Origin: Lingula anatina
Lineage: Eukaryota; Brachiopoda; Lingulata; Lingulida; Lingulidae
DNA length: 64,000 nt
NCBI RefSeq assembly: GCF_001039355.2
Contig: NW_019775180.1
Location: forward strand, 156,396 to 220,395
Direction of reading: 5' to 3'
In this document: piece after piece, positions 15,001 through 30,873 of the stretch
Layout: every line of letters starts with the position of its first letter
How positions within the stretch are numbered: the first letter of the stretch is position 1
Made by a program: the position numbers and the translations under genes
The notes under the pieces: generated by a model
The model's database searches: none
What the model was told of the DNA's origin: nothing
The model's input: the letters and a program-made list of their open reading frames with translations, nothing else

Positions 15001-18000
15001 TCCGTAGGTGATACCACTAGGACATAATGTGTGTAGCCTCCACCCTCCACTCCCCCAGAATAAACAGGAGTACTAAAACTATATTTGAACGCATACTGTT
15101 CCATGGGAGGTACGATTATCATGGACGGGTCGGCAGGTTCGCTCTCCGAGAGTTGACTGGCAACAAACTGAACTAATAAGACAGGCTTGTCTGAAAGGAG
15201 ATGAACATAATTGGTCGATGGTACGATTTTTTCGAAATACCCCCCTGCTTTTGTAATGGTCACGGCTTCTTTTGAAACGCTGCCCCCTCCACTACTGGTG
15301 TATCGCAGCAGGATGTTGGTGTTGTCTCTCGAAGCAACGACACGAAAATAGTCGCCAGTGGTCCTGGCAGGTATTGGCACAGTTGCGAACTCCCTTCCCC
15401 ATGCGTACACCGGTGGAATTTGTTCCGAAAGATGGTCACGGGAATTCCCAGACCCAATACTGGTCCTAACGTTTCCGCTAAAAGCCGCCACGTTTTGCGA
15501 TGAGGTGATGCGTGTTCCGGTGAGGTCTGAAGTACTCTGAACATGCAACGTGTCAAATCTATTCATTGTAAGCTGATACATGTCGCCGTTGCTGAAAGTT
15601 CGACCACCAAGACTTACACTGATAGTCTGGCCAGGGGGAGAGGGAAATTCCAGCGTTACGGTTGTCCCGTCTTGCAAACCCACGACGCCAAATTCAGTAG
15701 CAATGGTAGCAGGCGAATAGCTGACGGTGAAGTACTCCGTTCCTAAAACATCTGTTGGAAATGCCAAGAAAGCGTCTGAAGAAAACTTCTTTTTATTGAC
15801 ACCGTACACTGATATATCTCCAGTGGCCGTTACTTGGACAGCTTTTGTGGTGACATCGTTCCCCTCACTGCGTAAGTTAGCAGATATGGGGATTGAAACC
15901 ACTTGATCGGGGTTGACTGTCGCAGATCTGCTTTCGGAAGGGTATACAAATCTTGGAGTCCTCACTTCCACTTGAACTGCTTGGGTGGAGAATGTCGCTA
16001 TAAACAACTCTAGGTCGTAATAATCTGAGTATTCTGTCACAATATTGTTCAAATACATTATTACAAAGTCCCTGCCCGTGGCATCGATTGCAGCTGAAAA
16101 AAAGAGGGTCATTCAAATGAAAAAAAAAGATAAAGATTTATTTGTTTAGTTTCATAATCAATCAGAATAAGCTGAAGACTTTCGCGTAATTGAAGAATCG
16201 AAAGTAAAAATCGAAAAGCTTTAATAGATTATAATCTAAATAGTCAGCATACATAAAATCGACTATGATACAAAATACAATTTGGATTGGGCAAATTCGG
16301 CCTGTTTATAGTGTCGGGCACTTAAAAACCTTCACGCCATAAGATCTGTCATTGCAAATACAATTCTGCTAGGAACATTTTCTGATTTATCGCACTTTAC
16401 GTCCCAAACTTTTCCTCAAATTTATAAAACAGGACACGTACCTGCACAGTCTTCATCAACTCTGCCGTCGTTATCATTATCTGCAATAAAGTAAAAGAAG
16501 ACTTACATTGAAATTTAGCAACAAGAAATGTAATAGTTTTCTATTATTTCGTAAAATAATCTCAAGTAATATAAATAGCTTATTCAAAAATATATTATCT
16601 ATGCCGTTCCATTAAAGCTTTTAGTGTTTTAACGCCAATATCATAACCATAGTTTCATATCTCACCCCACGCTCGGCTGTCACCTTGATTGGATAGTAAA
16701 CGATTGTCGTAAAATCGCTAAATGATATTAAAACCGGGTGCATAAACTTGAAAACCACCTACAACAACCTTGGACTACCACATTAATCCAATACAATGCA
16801 AACATAAACTATAACAAGTGGTTAAAGCCTTCAAACCGAATGTCGTAAAGTCCCCATATACCTCCATAGAGACAATAAAATAGAATGAGCTTGTGAAACA
16901 AGAAAAATCCAGTTCCAACATAATAATCGAAATAAAATACTGCCGGGCATCGGAGCGGCCTAAAACTTGGCACGCTTACCGCTAATACTGCAGGCTACAT
17001 CATCCCGTCGCTCGTTTGTAAATTCCGTGCATGGCATACGCACAATCAAACCGTAAAAAACAAATTCTCGGGGTGTCGTTGGCTAGGTCCACTCAACAAT
17101 CCAATTCAGGAAATGACGTAACCGCAGAGGTCGCATTGTCCAATGGCATGGCTTCTTTTTCGTAATGGTAGGTTAGAGTGGACCTGGCCAACGACACCCC
17201 GAGAATTTGTTTTTTACGGTTTGATTGTGCGTATGCCATGCACGGAATTTACAAACGAGCGACGGGATGATGTAGCCTGCAGTATTAGCGGTAAGCGTGC
17301 CAAGTTTTAGGCCGCTCCGATGCCCGGCAGTATTTTATTTCGATTATTATGTTGGAACTGGATTTTTCTTGTTTCACAAGCTCATTCTATTTTATTGTCT
17401 CTATGGAGGTATATGGGGACTTTACGACATTCGGTTTGAAGGCTTTAACCACTTGTTATAGTTTATGTTTGCATTGTATTGGATTAATGTGGTAGTCCAA
17501 GGTTGTTGTAGGTGGTTTTCAAGTTTATGCACCCGGTTTTAATATCATTTAGCGATTTTACGACAATCGTTTACTATCCAATCAAGGTGACAGCCGAGCG
17601 TGTCTCACCCATTTTGTCACACTTCTCTTCATTCATTTGACCGTCACAGTCATTGTCAGAGGAGTCGCCCGGGACCATTCGCGGTGCCGCGCACACCTGA
17701 AATTTAATAACGTCTCCTTACGTGTGTATTACGTATTGTATGTGTGACCTACAGATTTCTGTATTTTCTGTCGTAAGGAAGGAAAACTGGAATTCATTCA
17801 GGTATTTTAGCTTTGAACGTGGGTCTGTGCATGGAAAATGCATTGTACATGTAAATACCATGATACTAGTAATCAACTAAATTAGTGATCGATTGACTTA
17901 ATTCATTATATAAGCAATCAATATACCTGTTGCTGTTGTATCACACCAGTCTTCATGCCCACAGGAAAGGCATACGACTCCCTATCAGCGGTCCCGTACA

Positions 18001-19593
18001 ATATCGCCATAAAGGGCGTAGTATAGGTAAAGTGACGAATAAAATGTCGACCGGACGAAATATTAAAACTAGCTCCAACTAGCTCAGTCCCAGGAATATT
18101 TCCCCATATCACTAATCCAGCTGCATTCAGCCATTCATTGTTGTCCAATATTGTGTCTTTGGCACTGCGATGGACGGCAATTAATACATAGTTTGTATAG
18201 TCGCTATTCGCTACTGCTCCTGAATATTTTGGCGTTGTGAAAGAATAGCTGGTTTGGTACTGTTGCATTGGAGGCACTACTATCATGGACGGATCGGCAG
18301 GCTCATTGGAGGACAACTGGCTAAATACAATTTGTGTCACTAATATTGGAGCAGTTGAATTTATGTAAAGGTAACTATTCGGGTTGGTTGTAATATTCTT
18401 GCTATCACCTGCTCTACTGAAAAAATGGATGCGTCTGGCGATGTTGGACTCTCTGGTCTCTACAATGGTGTTGTCGGCGCTAGCGATGATTTTTATCAAA
18501 TCGCCTATCGACGTTCTGCCAGGAATAGGTACCACAGCAAATGTGTCGCCCCACGCGGTAACAGGGGGCAACTGTTCGACTAAATGGTCTCTAGAATCAC
18601 CCGTCCCAACGCTGGTCCGTATATTCCCACTAAACACCGCAATGTCCCTGCCCGTGCCAAAATTTGTTGCGTGAATGTGTGTACCCGTTAAATCGAACCA
18701 ACTCTGAAGCTGAAGTGTTTGGTAAGAGTTCAATATTCGCGATATCACCTGACCTGAGGTGTAATTAGTTCCTTCAAACTCGGCTACCATACCAGCTCTT
18801 GATGGCAAGGTGATTTGCAGAAATGTCATGTCTTGGATTGCGACGACACCGAGCTCTGTTTTCACTGTGGGTGGACTATAGGTCACAGCGTAGTAATCAC
18901 GACCAAGGGCGGTGACGGGGAGAGCCAAAAACCCGTCATTTGAAAATGGCTCTCGATTTATTCCATAAACGACAACATCGTCTGTTGCTTCGACTAAGAT
19001 CGCCTTGTTTTCCACTTTTGAGCCTTCCATTCGAAGAGTATTTGGTATGGTGATGATTCTGACTTCATGACTATTCAGCGACACTGTAGTGTTTATAGCA
19101 GTCCCAGTATATTTGGGGGCTGTCACAGTAACTTGGACATTAGACTTTTCTGTAGAAACGTGTAATTCCAAGGGTTGGTTTGTTGGATTTTCAATCTTGT
19201 TTTCCATAAATGCCAAAGCAAACCGTCGTCCCGCATTGCTCCCTGGTAAAAGAATTAATAAAGAGAAAATTCCTGGTATCTTGGCGTTTGCCTTTAGGGT
19301 GTCGCAAACAAATGACCAAATAATGTCTTATGATGAAATGAATAAAATCAAAATAACCTTTATTATATACAGAAGGGTAAAAAAAGTTATGGACTTTACG
19401 TGTTTTTGAATGTTTTCAATAGACGGGGTGGGGGGGTGTTATCGCTTAATTAAAGTTTCTTGACTGCATCTATTTCAGAAGCTATCGTGTAGGAAATATA
19501 ATATCTGACTAACTTACCTGTCTGTGATACAGCAATGGGGACGAGTGCCAGAAAAATTACCAATGTAATCCCAGAAAAACGCCCTTGCTTCAT
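1..19593 (-). CDS. Giant secreted IgGFc-binding / TSP1 / collagen modular protein (3'-partial)
   Basis: Spliced gene read right to left. The start codon is at 19593-19591 and the 3' end lies beyond the left edge. Order: signal peptide; IgGFc-binding-like domain 1; acidic exon pair; IgGFc domain 2; acidic exon pair; IgGFc domain 3; 22 TSP1 repeats; collagen-like Gly-X-Y exon. All junctions I placed are GT-AG and the frame stays open, giving 8,062 nt before the collagen exon (about 2,687 aa). IgGFc-binding domains are known from mucus proteins such as FCGBP, and TSP1 repeats from matrix and adhesion proteins. I infer a secreted matrix, mucus or surface-coat protein, possibly in innate defence. 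The ligand is unknown. No transmembrane segment is visible, but the C-terminus is outside the window. It may be annotated elsewhere as hemicentin-like or IgGFc-binding protein-like. One intron carries a 0.93 kb palindromic transposon at its donor site. Confidence 0.9.
601..676. repeat. AT-rich short direct repeat and hairpin
   Basis: GGCCCTGGTATATA-type sequence occurs twice, followed by the self-complementary TATTCTTATATATATATAAG. It lies in the intron between TSP1 repeat 22 and the collagen exon. Confidence 0.6.
802..1356 (-). CDS. TSP1 repeats 21 and 22
   Basis: Two more phase 1-1, 171-nt exons, 1186-1356 and 802-972. Repeat 21 begins [14 protein letters not shown] and repeat 22 begins [14 protein letters not shown]. 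Both are divergent single types rather than members of the G/A/S family. Repeat 22 ends CNTFSCQG and its phase 1 donor (AAG|GTACG) matches the phase of the collagen-like exon at the left edge. Confidence 0.9.
1727..8145 (-). CDS. TSP1 repeats 8-20 (recently amplified block), one exon each
   Basis: Thirteen 171-nt, phase 1-1 exons in transcript order: 7975-8145, 7536-7706, 6980-7150, 6522-6692, 5969-6139, 5502-5672, 5090-5260, 4480-4650, 4022-4192, 3474-3644, 2655-2825, 2215-2385, 1727-1897. They fall into three sequence types. G has [10 protein letters not shown] and CGIGQ. A has [14 protein letters not shown] and ends in [12 protein letters not shown] has [10 protein letters not shown] and ends in QFQQC. 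The order is G A G A G A S G A S G A S. All six cysteines are kept in each, all frames are open, and no copy looks like a pseudogene. Confidence 0.92.
2480..2627. repeat. TTTA/TTTTA low-complexity tract
   Basis: Long T-rich run of TTTA-type units ending in a T homopolymer, in the intron just downstream of TSP1 exon 2655-2825. Open frames across it are composition artefacts. Confidence 0.8.
5945..7706 (-). repeat. Recent tandem duplication of a G-A TSP1 exon pair with its introns (about 1.01 kb unit)
   Basis: The stretch of about 5945-6692 is nearly identical to about 6956-7706, exons and introns alike. The exon pair 5969-6139 / 6522-6692 matches 6980-7150 / 7536-7706 at offsets of 1,011 to 1,014 bp. 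The intron between them matches over almost its full length with only scattered changes. Similarity fades just outside the unit. Because introns match as well as exons, this is a young duplication by unequal exchange rather than selection on protein sequence. Confidence 0.85.
8750..12253 (-). CDS. TSP1 repeats 1-7 (divergent block), one exon each
   Basis: Seven phase 1-1 exons in transcript order: 12080-12253, 11419-11595, 10997-11167, 10463-10633, 9776-9946, 9235-9405, 8750-8923. Five are 171-177 nt variants of about 57-59 residues with the layout WxxWxxC, CSxTCGxG, CxxPxPxxGGxxC and CNTxxCPG. This gives the six cysteines and stacked Trp/Arg core of thrombospondin type 1 repeats. WxxW is the usual C-mannosylation site and CxxTCxxG the usual O-fucosylation site. 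Repeats 1, 2 and 7 carry one or two extra residues (repeat 7 has WSSDW). These seven differ clearly from each other, so they are older than the block that follows. Confidence 0.9.
12692..14005 (-). CDS. IgGFc-binding-like domain 3 exon
   Basis: Single 1,314-nt exon (438 codons, phase 1 in, phase 1 out). It begins [17 protein letters not shown] and carries the same core landmarks: [86 protein letters not shown] and TNYVLVV. Unlike domains 1 and 2 it ends in phase 1. That makes it compatible with the phase 1-1 TSP1 exons that follow, so it sits at the junction between the two halves of the protein. Confidence 0.85.
14149..14543 (-). CDS. Acidic calcium-type linker pair 2 (exons 14456-14543 and 14149-14187)
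   Basis: Paralogue of the first acidic pair, with identical exon lengths (88 and 39 nt) and phases. The first exon encodes [20 protein letters not shown] then VDEEYCDGV. The microexon encodes [13 protein letters not shown]. The [13 protein letters not shown] stretch is the clearest MopE-like metal-binding motif in the protein. The intron between the two exons is ordinary in size (268 bp). That suggests the first pair's intron was also short before the transposon entered. Confidence 0.75.
14766..16093 (-). CDS. IgGFc-binding-like domain 2 exon
   Basis: Single exon of 1,328 nt (about 443 aa, phase 1 in, phase 0 out). It opens with [16 protein letters not shown] and keeps the domain landmarks seen in domains 1 and 3: [81 protein letters not shown] and GILYGKAS. 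It has the same phase pattern as domain 1, so an IgGFc exon plus its two acidic exons behaves as a three-exon module present twice in tandem. No stops or frameshifts. Confidence 0.85.
16442..17696 (-). CDS. Acidic calcium-type linker pair 1 (exons 17609-17696 and 16442-16480)
   Basis: Two small exons. The first (88 nt, phase 0 to 1) encodes [20 protein letters not shown] and then MNEEKCDKM. The second is a 39-nt microexon (phase 1 to 1) encoding [13 protein letters not shown]. The DxDCDGxxxE and DxDxDGxxDEDC patterns look like small metal-binding loops. They resemble the DCDGxVDE repeats of MopE-type proteins and the acidic loops of thrombospondin type 3 repeats. I infer calcium binding and a stiff spacer between IgGFc domains. 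The intron between the two exons (16481-17608) is almost entirely a palindromic transposon, which starts six bases inside the donor GTGAGA. Confidence 0.75.
16668..17602. mobile_element. Palindromic foldback element, copy 1
   Basis: A 935-bp near-perfect inverted repeat. The left arm (16668-17094) is the reverse complement of the right arm (17176-17602) with very few mismatches, around an 81-nt loop. Outer ends are CACGCTCGGCTGTCACC. It is flanked by an 8-bp direct repeat TCTCACCC (16660-16667 and 17603-17610), the mark of a cut-and-paste style insertion. Eight-base duplications are usual for hAT, P and Merlin transposons, but I cannot assign the family from ends alone. It encodes no transposase, so it is non-autonomous. 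It lies in the intron of the first acidic linker pair, six bases inside the donor. Confidence 0.92.
17927..19242 (-). CDS. IgGFc-binding-like domain 1 exon
   Basis: One large exon (about 439 aa, phase 1 in, phase 0 out) joined to the signal exon by G|GG (Gly-Ser-Asn). It shares with domains 2 and 3 the pattern FxxxFMEN near the start, FLALPxxxLGxxYYxVxYSPP, [21 protein letters not shown], [22 protein letters not shown] and DPSMxVVPPxxQY, then TNYVLI and AILYG near the end. These fit the IgGFc-binding N-terminal family (as in FCGBP), which also occurs in many invertebrate extracellular proteins. The exon ends in a short glutamine run (QQQQ) at the donor. No catalytic function is expected. The ligand is unknown, and binding to immunoglobulin is not implied in an invertebrate. 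Confidence 0.85.
19518..19593 (-). CDS. Signal-peptide exon of the giant IgGFc/TSP1 gene
   Basis: First coding exon, 25 codons plus one base (phase 1). It reads [18 protein letters not shown] followed by PIAVSQTG: a basic N-terminus, a hydrophobic core and a likely cleavage after a small residue near position 22-24. The donor is CAGACAG|GTAAGTT. A TTTTTTCAG stands directly before the ATG, so a 5'UTR intron may splice exactly at the start codon. This is the first ATG that gives a signal peptide joined in frame to the first IgGFc exon. Confidence 0.85.
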
Positions 19594-20016
19594 CTGAAAA
19601 AAGGCATTGCGGTTAATTAGGCATGGTAGAAATCCATTTTACTTGCACGGGGCGGTTCCCATATACATTTAAAGATCGAAGCCAATATAAGGTACACGTA
19701 CGGCTTCTGAAAAAGGTCATTTTATTCCAATATCCAATCAAAGACCAATGTAAAATTAATGCGCTACACTGATATTTGTTATGTTTTCGAAAGAGATTAG
19801 AAAGTGCATCATTAATTACTTGTACAAAGTACGGATAGTTGGCAACAGTTAAACAAGCTTACTTGTGTGTATACAAGTGTACCTACATGTATTCACATAC
19901 ATACATAGTTAAGTATAAATGAGGATAGTTGAGTATCGTTTGCTAAGTTTGTGTTACAGAATCTATGCAAGCGTGACATTTACATATACAAGTCAAAAAT
20001 CTATGCAGGACAATGT

Positions 20017-20118
20017 GTTTAAGTAAATAAACAAAAGCTTTATAATGACGACAAAATACAGGTAAACATGTTTAAGTAAATAAATAAAAGCTTTATAATG
20101 ACGACATAATGGCACAGT
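20017..20118. repeat. 53-bp tandem duplication
   Basis: The unit starting GTTTAAGTAAATAA and containing AAAGCTTTATAATGACGACA occurs twice head to tail, starting at 20017 and 20070, with few differences. No function is apparent. Confidence 0.8.
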
Positions 20119-22815
20119 GCACTGGGAAGGCATATTAATGCATAACTTCAAAGGCGCTTGACCAAGTGCGCACATGAATTAGATCTGCACTTAACTCAGA
20201 ACATGGGTTTTCGTACTTGCATCGATCGAACTGTGGTTTAATGTCAGAAATGCTCAGGTTTTCCCGCTATGGGTTACAAGAACATGTGCGCCAATAAAGA
20301 CATTATTGAACCCGTGAACAAAACTTTGTTGATGACTCAGACACCACGCCCGTAAACAAATCTCGGAATATTTGGGAGACCAAGGGTGTTTCGCTCTCTA
20401 GATTTATCTTTTAAAATATATCCTTGGTTGGCCTAAGGTCGACTGGTTCCTACTATTTGTAAAATTGTCTTGTTCGATCTTGAAAATGGGGTTCAATAAC
20501 AAGGTTTACAGGTATCGCAATAAATCTGAGACAGACCTTCAAGGACAGACAGACAGATTTGACACTGAATGTAATGCAAGGTCGACTGCATGTGGACCCC
20601 TTGCTTATGTAAATGTTCCATCATTCTAGGATTTGCGACACCACCCAAACAAACTAACCTTGGCATCAACAGATCACACTATGTAGAATCTTAGGGACTG
20701 CATCAAATCTCCTGATCTTCCCGTACAATATGCCGTCTTTAACAATCCATTTTATGGAAACACTTGGTCAAATTAGTGCAACCGTTGGTTTGTGGTCAGT
20801 CAACCAACCCCAGCTGCTCGTGCGACACCATCATGTCGTCCACCTGAATAATATTTCTGAGCGTTTGCCAGTCCTCTTGAGCAGTTCACCTGTTACGACG
20901 CTACTCCATGGACGGGTTTATTTAAAAGCCCCGTATGTAAACCAGCTGGGGCACCGAGCATACAATCATCAGGGTAACAACAACGCCACGCCTTTGTTAT
21001 TGGCAGGCCGCCTTACACAGCTTTGCATTCACACAAAACTTCAATTCGATCGTATTACTAAATAGGTCTATACAGGTAAAGGTCGATGCAGTAATGAACC
21101 CGCGGTATTATTTTCAAGCTCCATGGTGTTTTATCAAAGGTTGAAGTCATAAGTTTTTGAAAATAATAGATGAAAATAATAGATGAAAATAATAGATGAT
21201 AATAATATGAAACTGCTGCATCAGGATAGGGGTTAGATGGAAGAACAAGGGGACTTGGAATGCAGGTTTGGGGTAGCTGTGCTGCACCGCTGCATTGATC
21301 GACTGCTGTGATTTAATACCTTATGCTCACCGGCCGTAGCTTTCCTTATGTCATATAGTTTTATGGTATCAAAAATCCATCCATCTTAAACATTTTTATG
21401 TTTAAGAGAACACAACCTAAAACACATGACAACCCTCATTTAGGCGGGCAAAGTACCATAAAATGGATTTTCCCCGAGGTGAACGACAATTTCCCCGTAC
21501 TTTCCAATAGTTTATGAATCCGTTCTGACATTCAAAGTTTTTTGTTTCACTTTTCCGCCCAACAGCCTTTTAAATCATCATTTGCTCCAAATTAAAAACA
21601 GTTGCCACTTCTTTTACGTGCTCACGGTCGATATTCGCGACTTTTAATGGAAAAGACAAAACACGCGCTTTCCTATTCACATCTTATTCAAAATAAGAAT
21701 GGAATAATTATATAAAGCAAACATGCCAAAACATTACAACTGAAAATATTTCCACCGTTTTACACAAACGGTAATCATTTTTACCAAGCGCAAGGAACTG
21801 TTACTGACTTATTAAAACATGGGGTTACAGGTGTGAAGAAATATCAATATCCAGATATCGCCTCTTTCTTCGATTTCACGACTTTATAACGTTGCAAGTG
21901 ACCTGGTCCGCTTTTTATAAAAACAAATACATTTATGTAGCAATTGACTGAGAAAGTGCACTGGGAGGCACTTTCAACTTGCGTCTTCAACTGCGTAGAT
22001 CTAATTGTTACAAACTGAAAAACATATTTCCAAATGCGTTTTCTATCACAAGGCATTTCAACTTAACGTTTATATATTGTTTTACATTGATCAACAGTAA
22101 CATCTGCAAGCATTAAATACAATGTCCTTATGGACTTTTCAAGTGATTTACGATCCCCACCCTGTGATTAAGAATTCCTCTACATCATCAGTTTGCCTCA
22201 GTCAATTTCAACTTATGGTAACGGAAAGGACATACTGATTAGAGCATTTCCATTAAACTCTTTAACCATAGGGGGTTTGCCTGCGCTCGCAAATGACAAA
22301 CATTTAAGCGTAAAATATAAGCACAAGTAGCTTGCAGCTACCAATATTTTCTTCCAAAAAATATCCAACAAAAACATCGCTTGCTCACTGTCCCAATATG
22401 GACATGATACATAGAAAACATAACATTCAGCACCTACTATAAAAACAGAATATCTCCAATAAAATACATAAGTTCATAAAAATGTTTCAACAGAAATAAT
22501 GCAGTAGGTTACCAAATTAAAATTGCCAGATCATTTTAACAATATTTCATCAAAAGAAAAATATCAGTCATTATGCTGTGCAATATAGCCCATAGTAAAA
22601 TAAATACAAAGCCGTGTAGGTTTAAATTGTACTTCTTTCAGGCTAATCTACTTGGTATCATTAACAAAATAACACCATCCACAATGTCAAGTACCTTGAA
22701 AAGCACCACCCCAGTACCTCTAGAGATTTTACACAATATCACACTTATATTATGCAGTGTTTTATCACCCAAAAAGCACTGGGTACTATATTTGGTGCTA
22801 GGCACCATCATATCT

Positions 22816-22817
<2 letters not shown>

Positions 22818-22857
<40 letters not shown>
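22818..22857. repeat. (TAA)n microsatellite
   Basis: About 13 TAA units, located 28 bp beyond the stop codon of the minus-strand lyase gene and therefore probably in its 3'UTR. Confidence 0.9.
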
Positions 22858-22858
<1 letters not shown>

Positions 22859-22884
22859 CCTGCTGGCATTGTCTCTAGTGACCA

Positions 22885-28937
<6,053 letters not shown>

Positions 28938-30873
28938 TGTTGTACTCTGCAGTGTGTCACTTTGTTAGCAGTCTGAAACTGTATAAAGAATACAATACAC
29001 TGTTCAAATGCATTTTAAATGACACAAACGGACCATTAAATTATAATTAACAAATAGCATGCTTTTTAATCATTAATATACTAGTATGGCTCTATCAAAA
29101 TGAAATTGCCTGATAAAAGACAATTTCAAACAAATTTGGGCCAGAAAGCATAATTACCCTCCTCAGAGAGTAAAGCTGTTTGCACGATTTTCTTACTACA
29201 TAAACTTGATGTTTTCTAACATATAAGAAGTTCTAGTATGTACGTAACAGCGATGGAGACTGGTGAATTTCACTTGAAGCAATAAATAATGAACACAAAA
29301 ACAGGTATACATGTTACAATTTTCTCAGTGGTTTTGGAAATTTATTATTATTTTTTTTAGATGAACATTTTGAAAATTCTGAAATCCAAGAAAAAAATTA
29401 TACAATATATTGCATGCTTTAAGTCTAATTTTTTCAACTGTATGCCCGCCTTTAAGTCTAAAGAAAACTTAGGACCTTGAGTAATCTTCTAGATATTCAT
29501 ACATCATTTATACCCTAGCATACATGTGCGGTAAGTCCCTGGGCCAGCATTTTTTATACCAACACTGCTGCAATGTCTGCACTTGCTGGTTTTTATTTAT
29601 ACCATCTATATTTATTGTATTTATTAAATAAATTATAGTTTACCCTATCTCTGTATTTCCTTTTACACACCCTCATTCATCCAACTACAGTAGATAAACA
29701 TCTTAATTATCGTGTAGACAGTGCTACTGACTGCGAATATATAACCATCCCCCGTTCTATTCAAAATGCCCGTGACAGCCAACATTCTAGCTGTCACCCG
29801 CATGCCTTTTTCCCTACTATTGAGTGTGTTAGCAAAACACTGCTATGTTGAATTCCACATCAGTATATTTTAAAAATATTACTGAGGTTGATTATTTGGA
29901 CTAGTAATTTCATGTCCATTGAATCAGATGATGAACTAAAAAATATTTCCATCTGAACGTGAAAACCGGCCTACGGCTACTAGTACAAGGACATTGTCTG
30001 CTCAAATCTTCGATACAGTGAGAATGACAGCTAGAGATCGAGAGTGTAAATATTGTGATGAGATGAAACGAGCCGAATGAAACTGCTGGTTTGCTGAATG
30101 AAACCAGTAAATGCATAAACAGTAATAGTTACATACTGCAATTTCTTCTGCAAGGCTTACCTGGCTACTTGGCGACTGCTTGCATCATCTGGTAAATGCT
30201 ATTTTGTAGCATGTGTAGTCTCTGTAGTGTTACCTCGTTTTAGAAGAAAAGTAGCTATTCCTCTTTGTGCGAACGAGGCTTGTGGTTGGAAAAGAAGATA
30301 TTGAAAGCGGTGAAAATGAAGTTCGGTTATTCTTAGCTAAAGTCAAAACGTTATCCAAGCCTTTGTGTATAAATTATCACTTTTTACAGAAAGCCTAGAA
30401 TAAAAGCACCATTAATTCGATGAATCAGAATATAACAAAACATAGCGAACTCAAGATAAAGGTCCCGGTAGTCAAGGTAAAGGTCATTAGAGGCGCGGGT
30501 TTAGAACTGGGTACATGAAGAACTCGCCGGAAATGATAGAACAGTTTGTCTACTTATAAGGTATCTAAGTTACAGTAAGTCTGCAGGCACAGAATCTTAA
30601 TTTGTATTTCTGCAAAAAGTGGTATTTTCGGGGGAAAATAAAGGTGTATAGTATAATACTAAATAGATCTAAATATACACCCCGATATACACAGTGTATA
30701 TCATGGTAGGGCTTACCCATGCATATGACGGTCAATGTCATAGGTAGGGTGACTTACCGTGCAGGCTTCCCCCGATCATTTTGGCTTTACATGCTTACTT
30801 TGGCAACTTCGCCCTGCACTTATGAAAATAACTTCAATAATTAACTCAGTAATACCGTTAGTGTGGGATCAAT

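Larger units (their letters stand above)
19594..22884. other. Intergenic region between the giant gene and argininosuccinate lyase
   Basis: Upstream of the giant gene (minus strand) and downstream of the lyase gene (minus strand). It holds the putative 5'UTR and promoter of the former and the 3'UTR of the latter. I see a 53-bp tandem pair at 20017-20118, a short AAATAATAGATG run near 21160-21210 and a TAA microsatellite at its right end. The 111-codon open frame at 20730-21065 has no recognisable domain. No other gene is supported. Confidence 0.6.

Noticed and set aside
20730-21065. 111-codon plus-strand open frame in the intergenic region
   Set aside because: No recognisable domain, no splice or signal features, and no reason to prefer it over chance.
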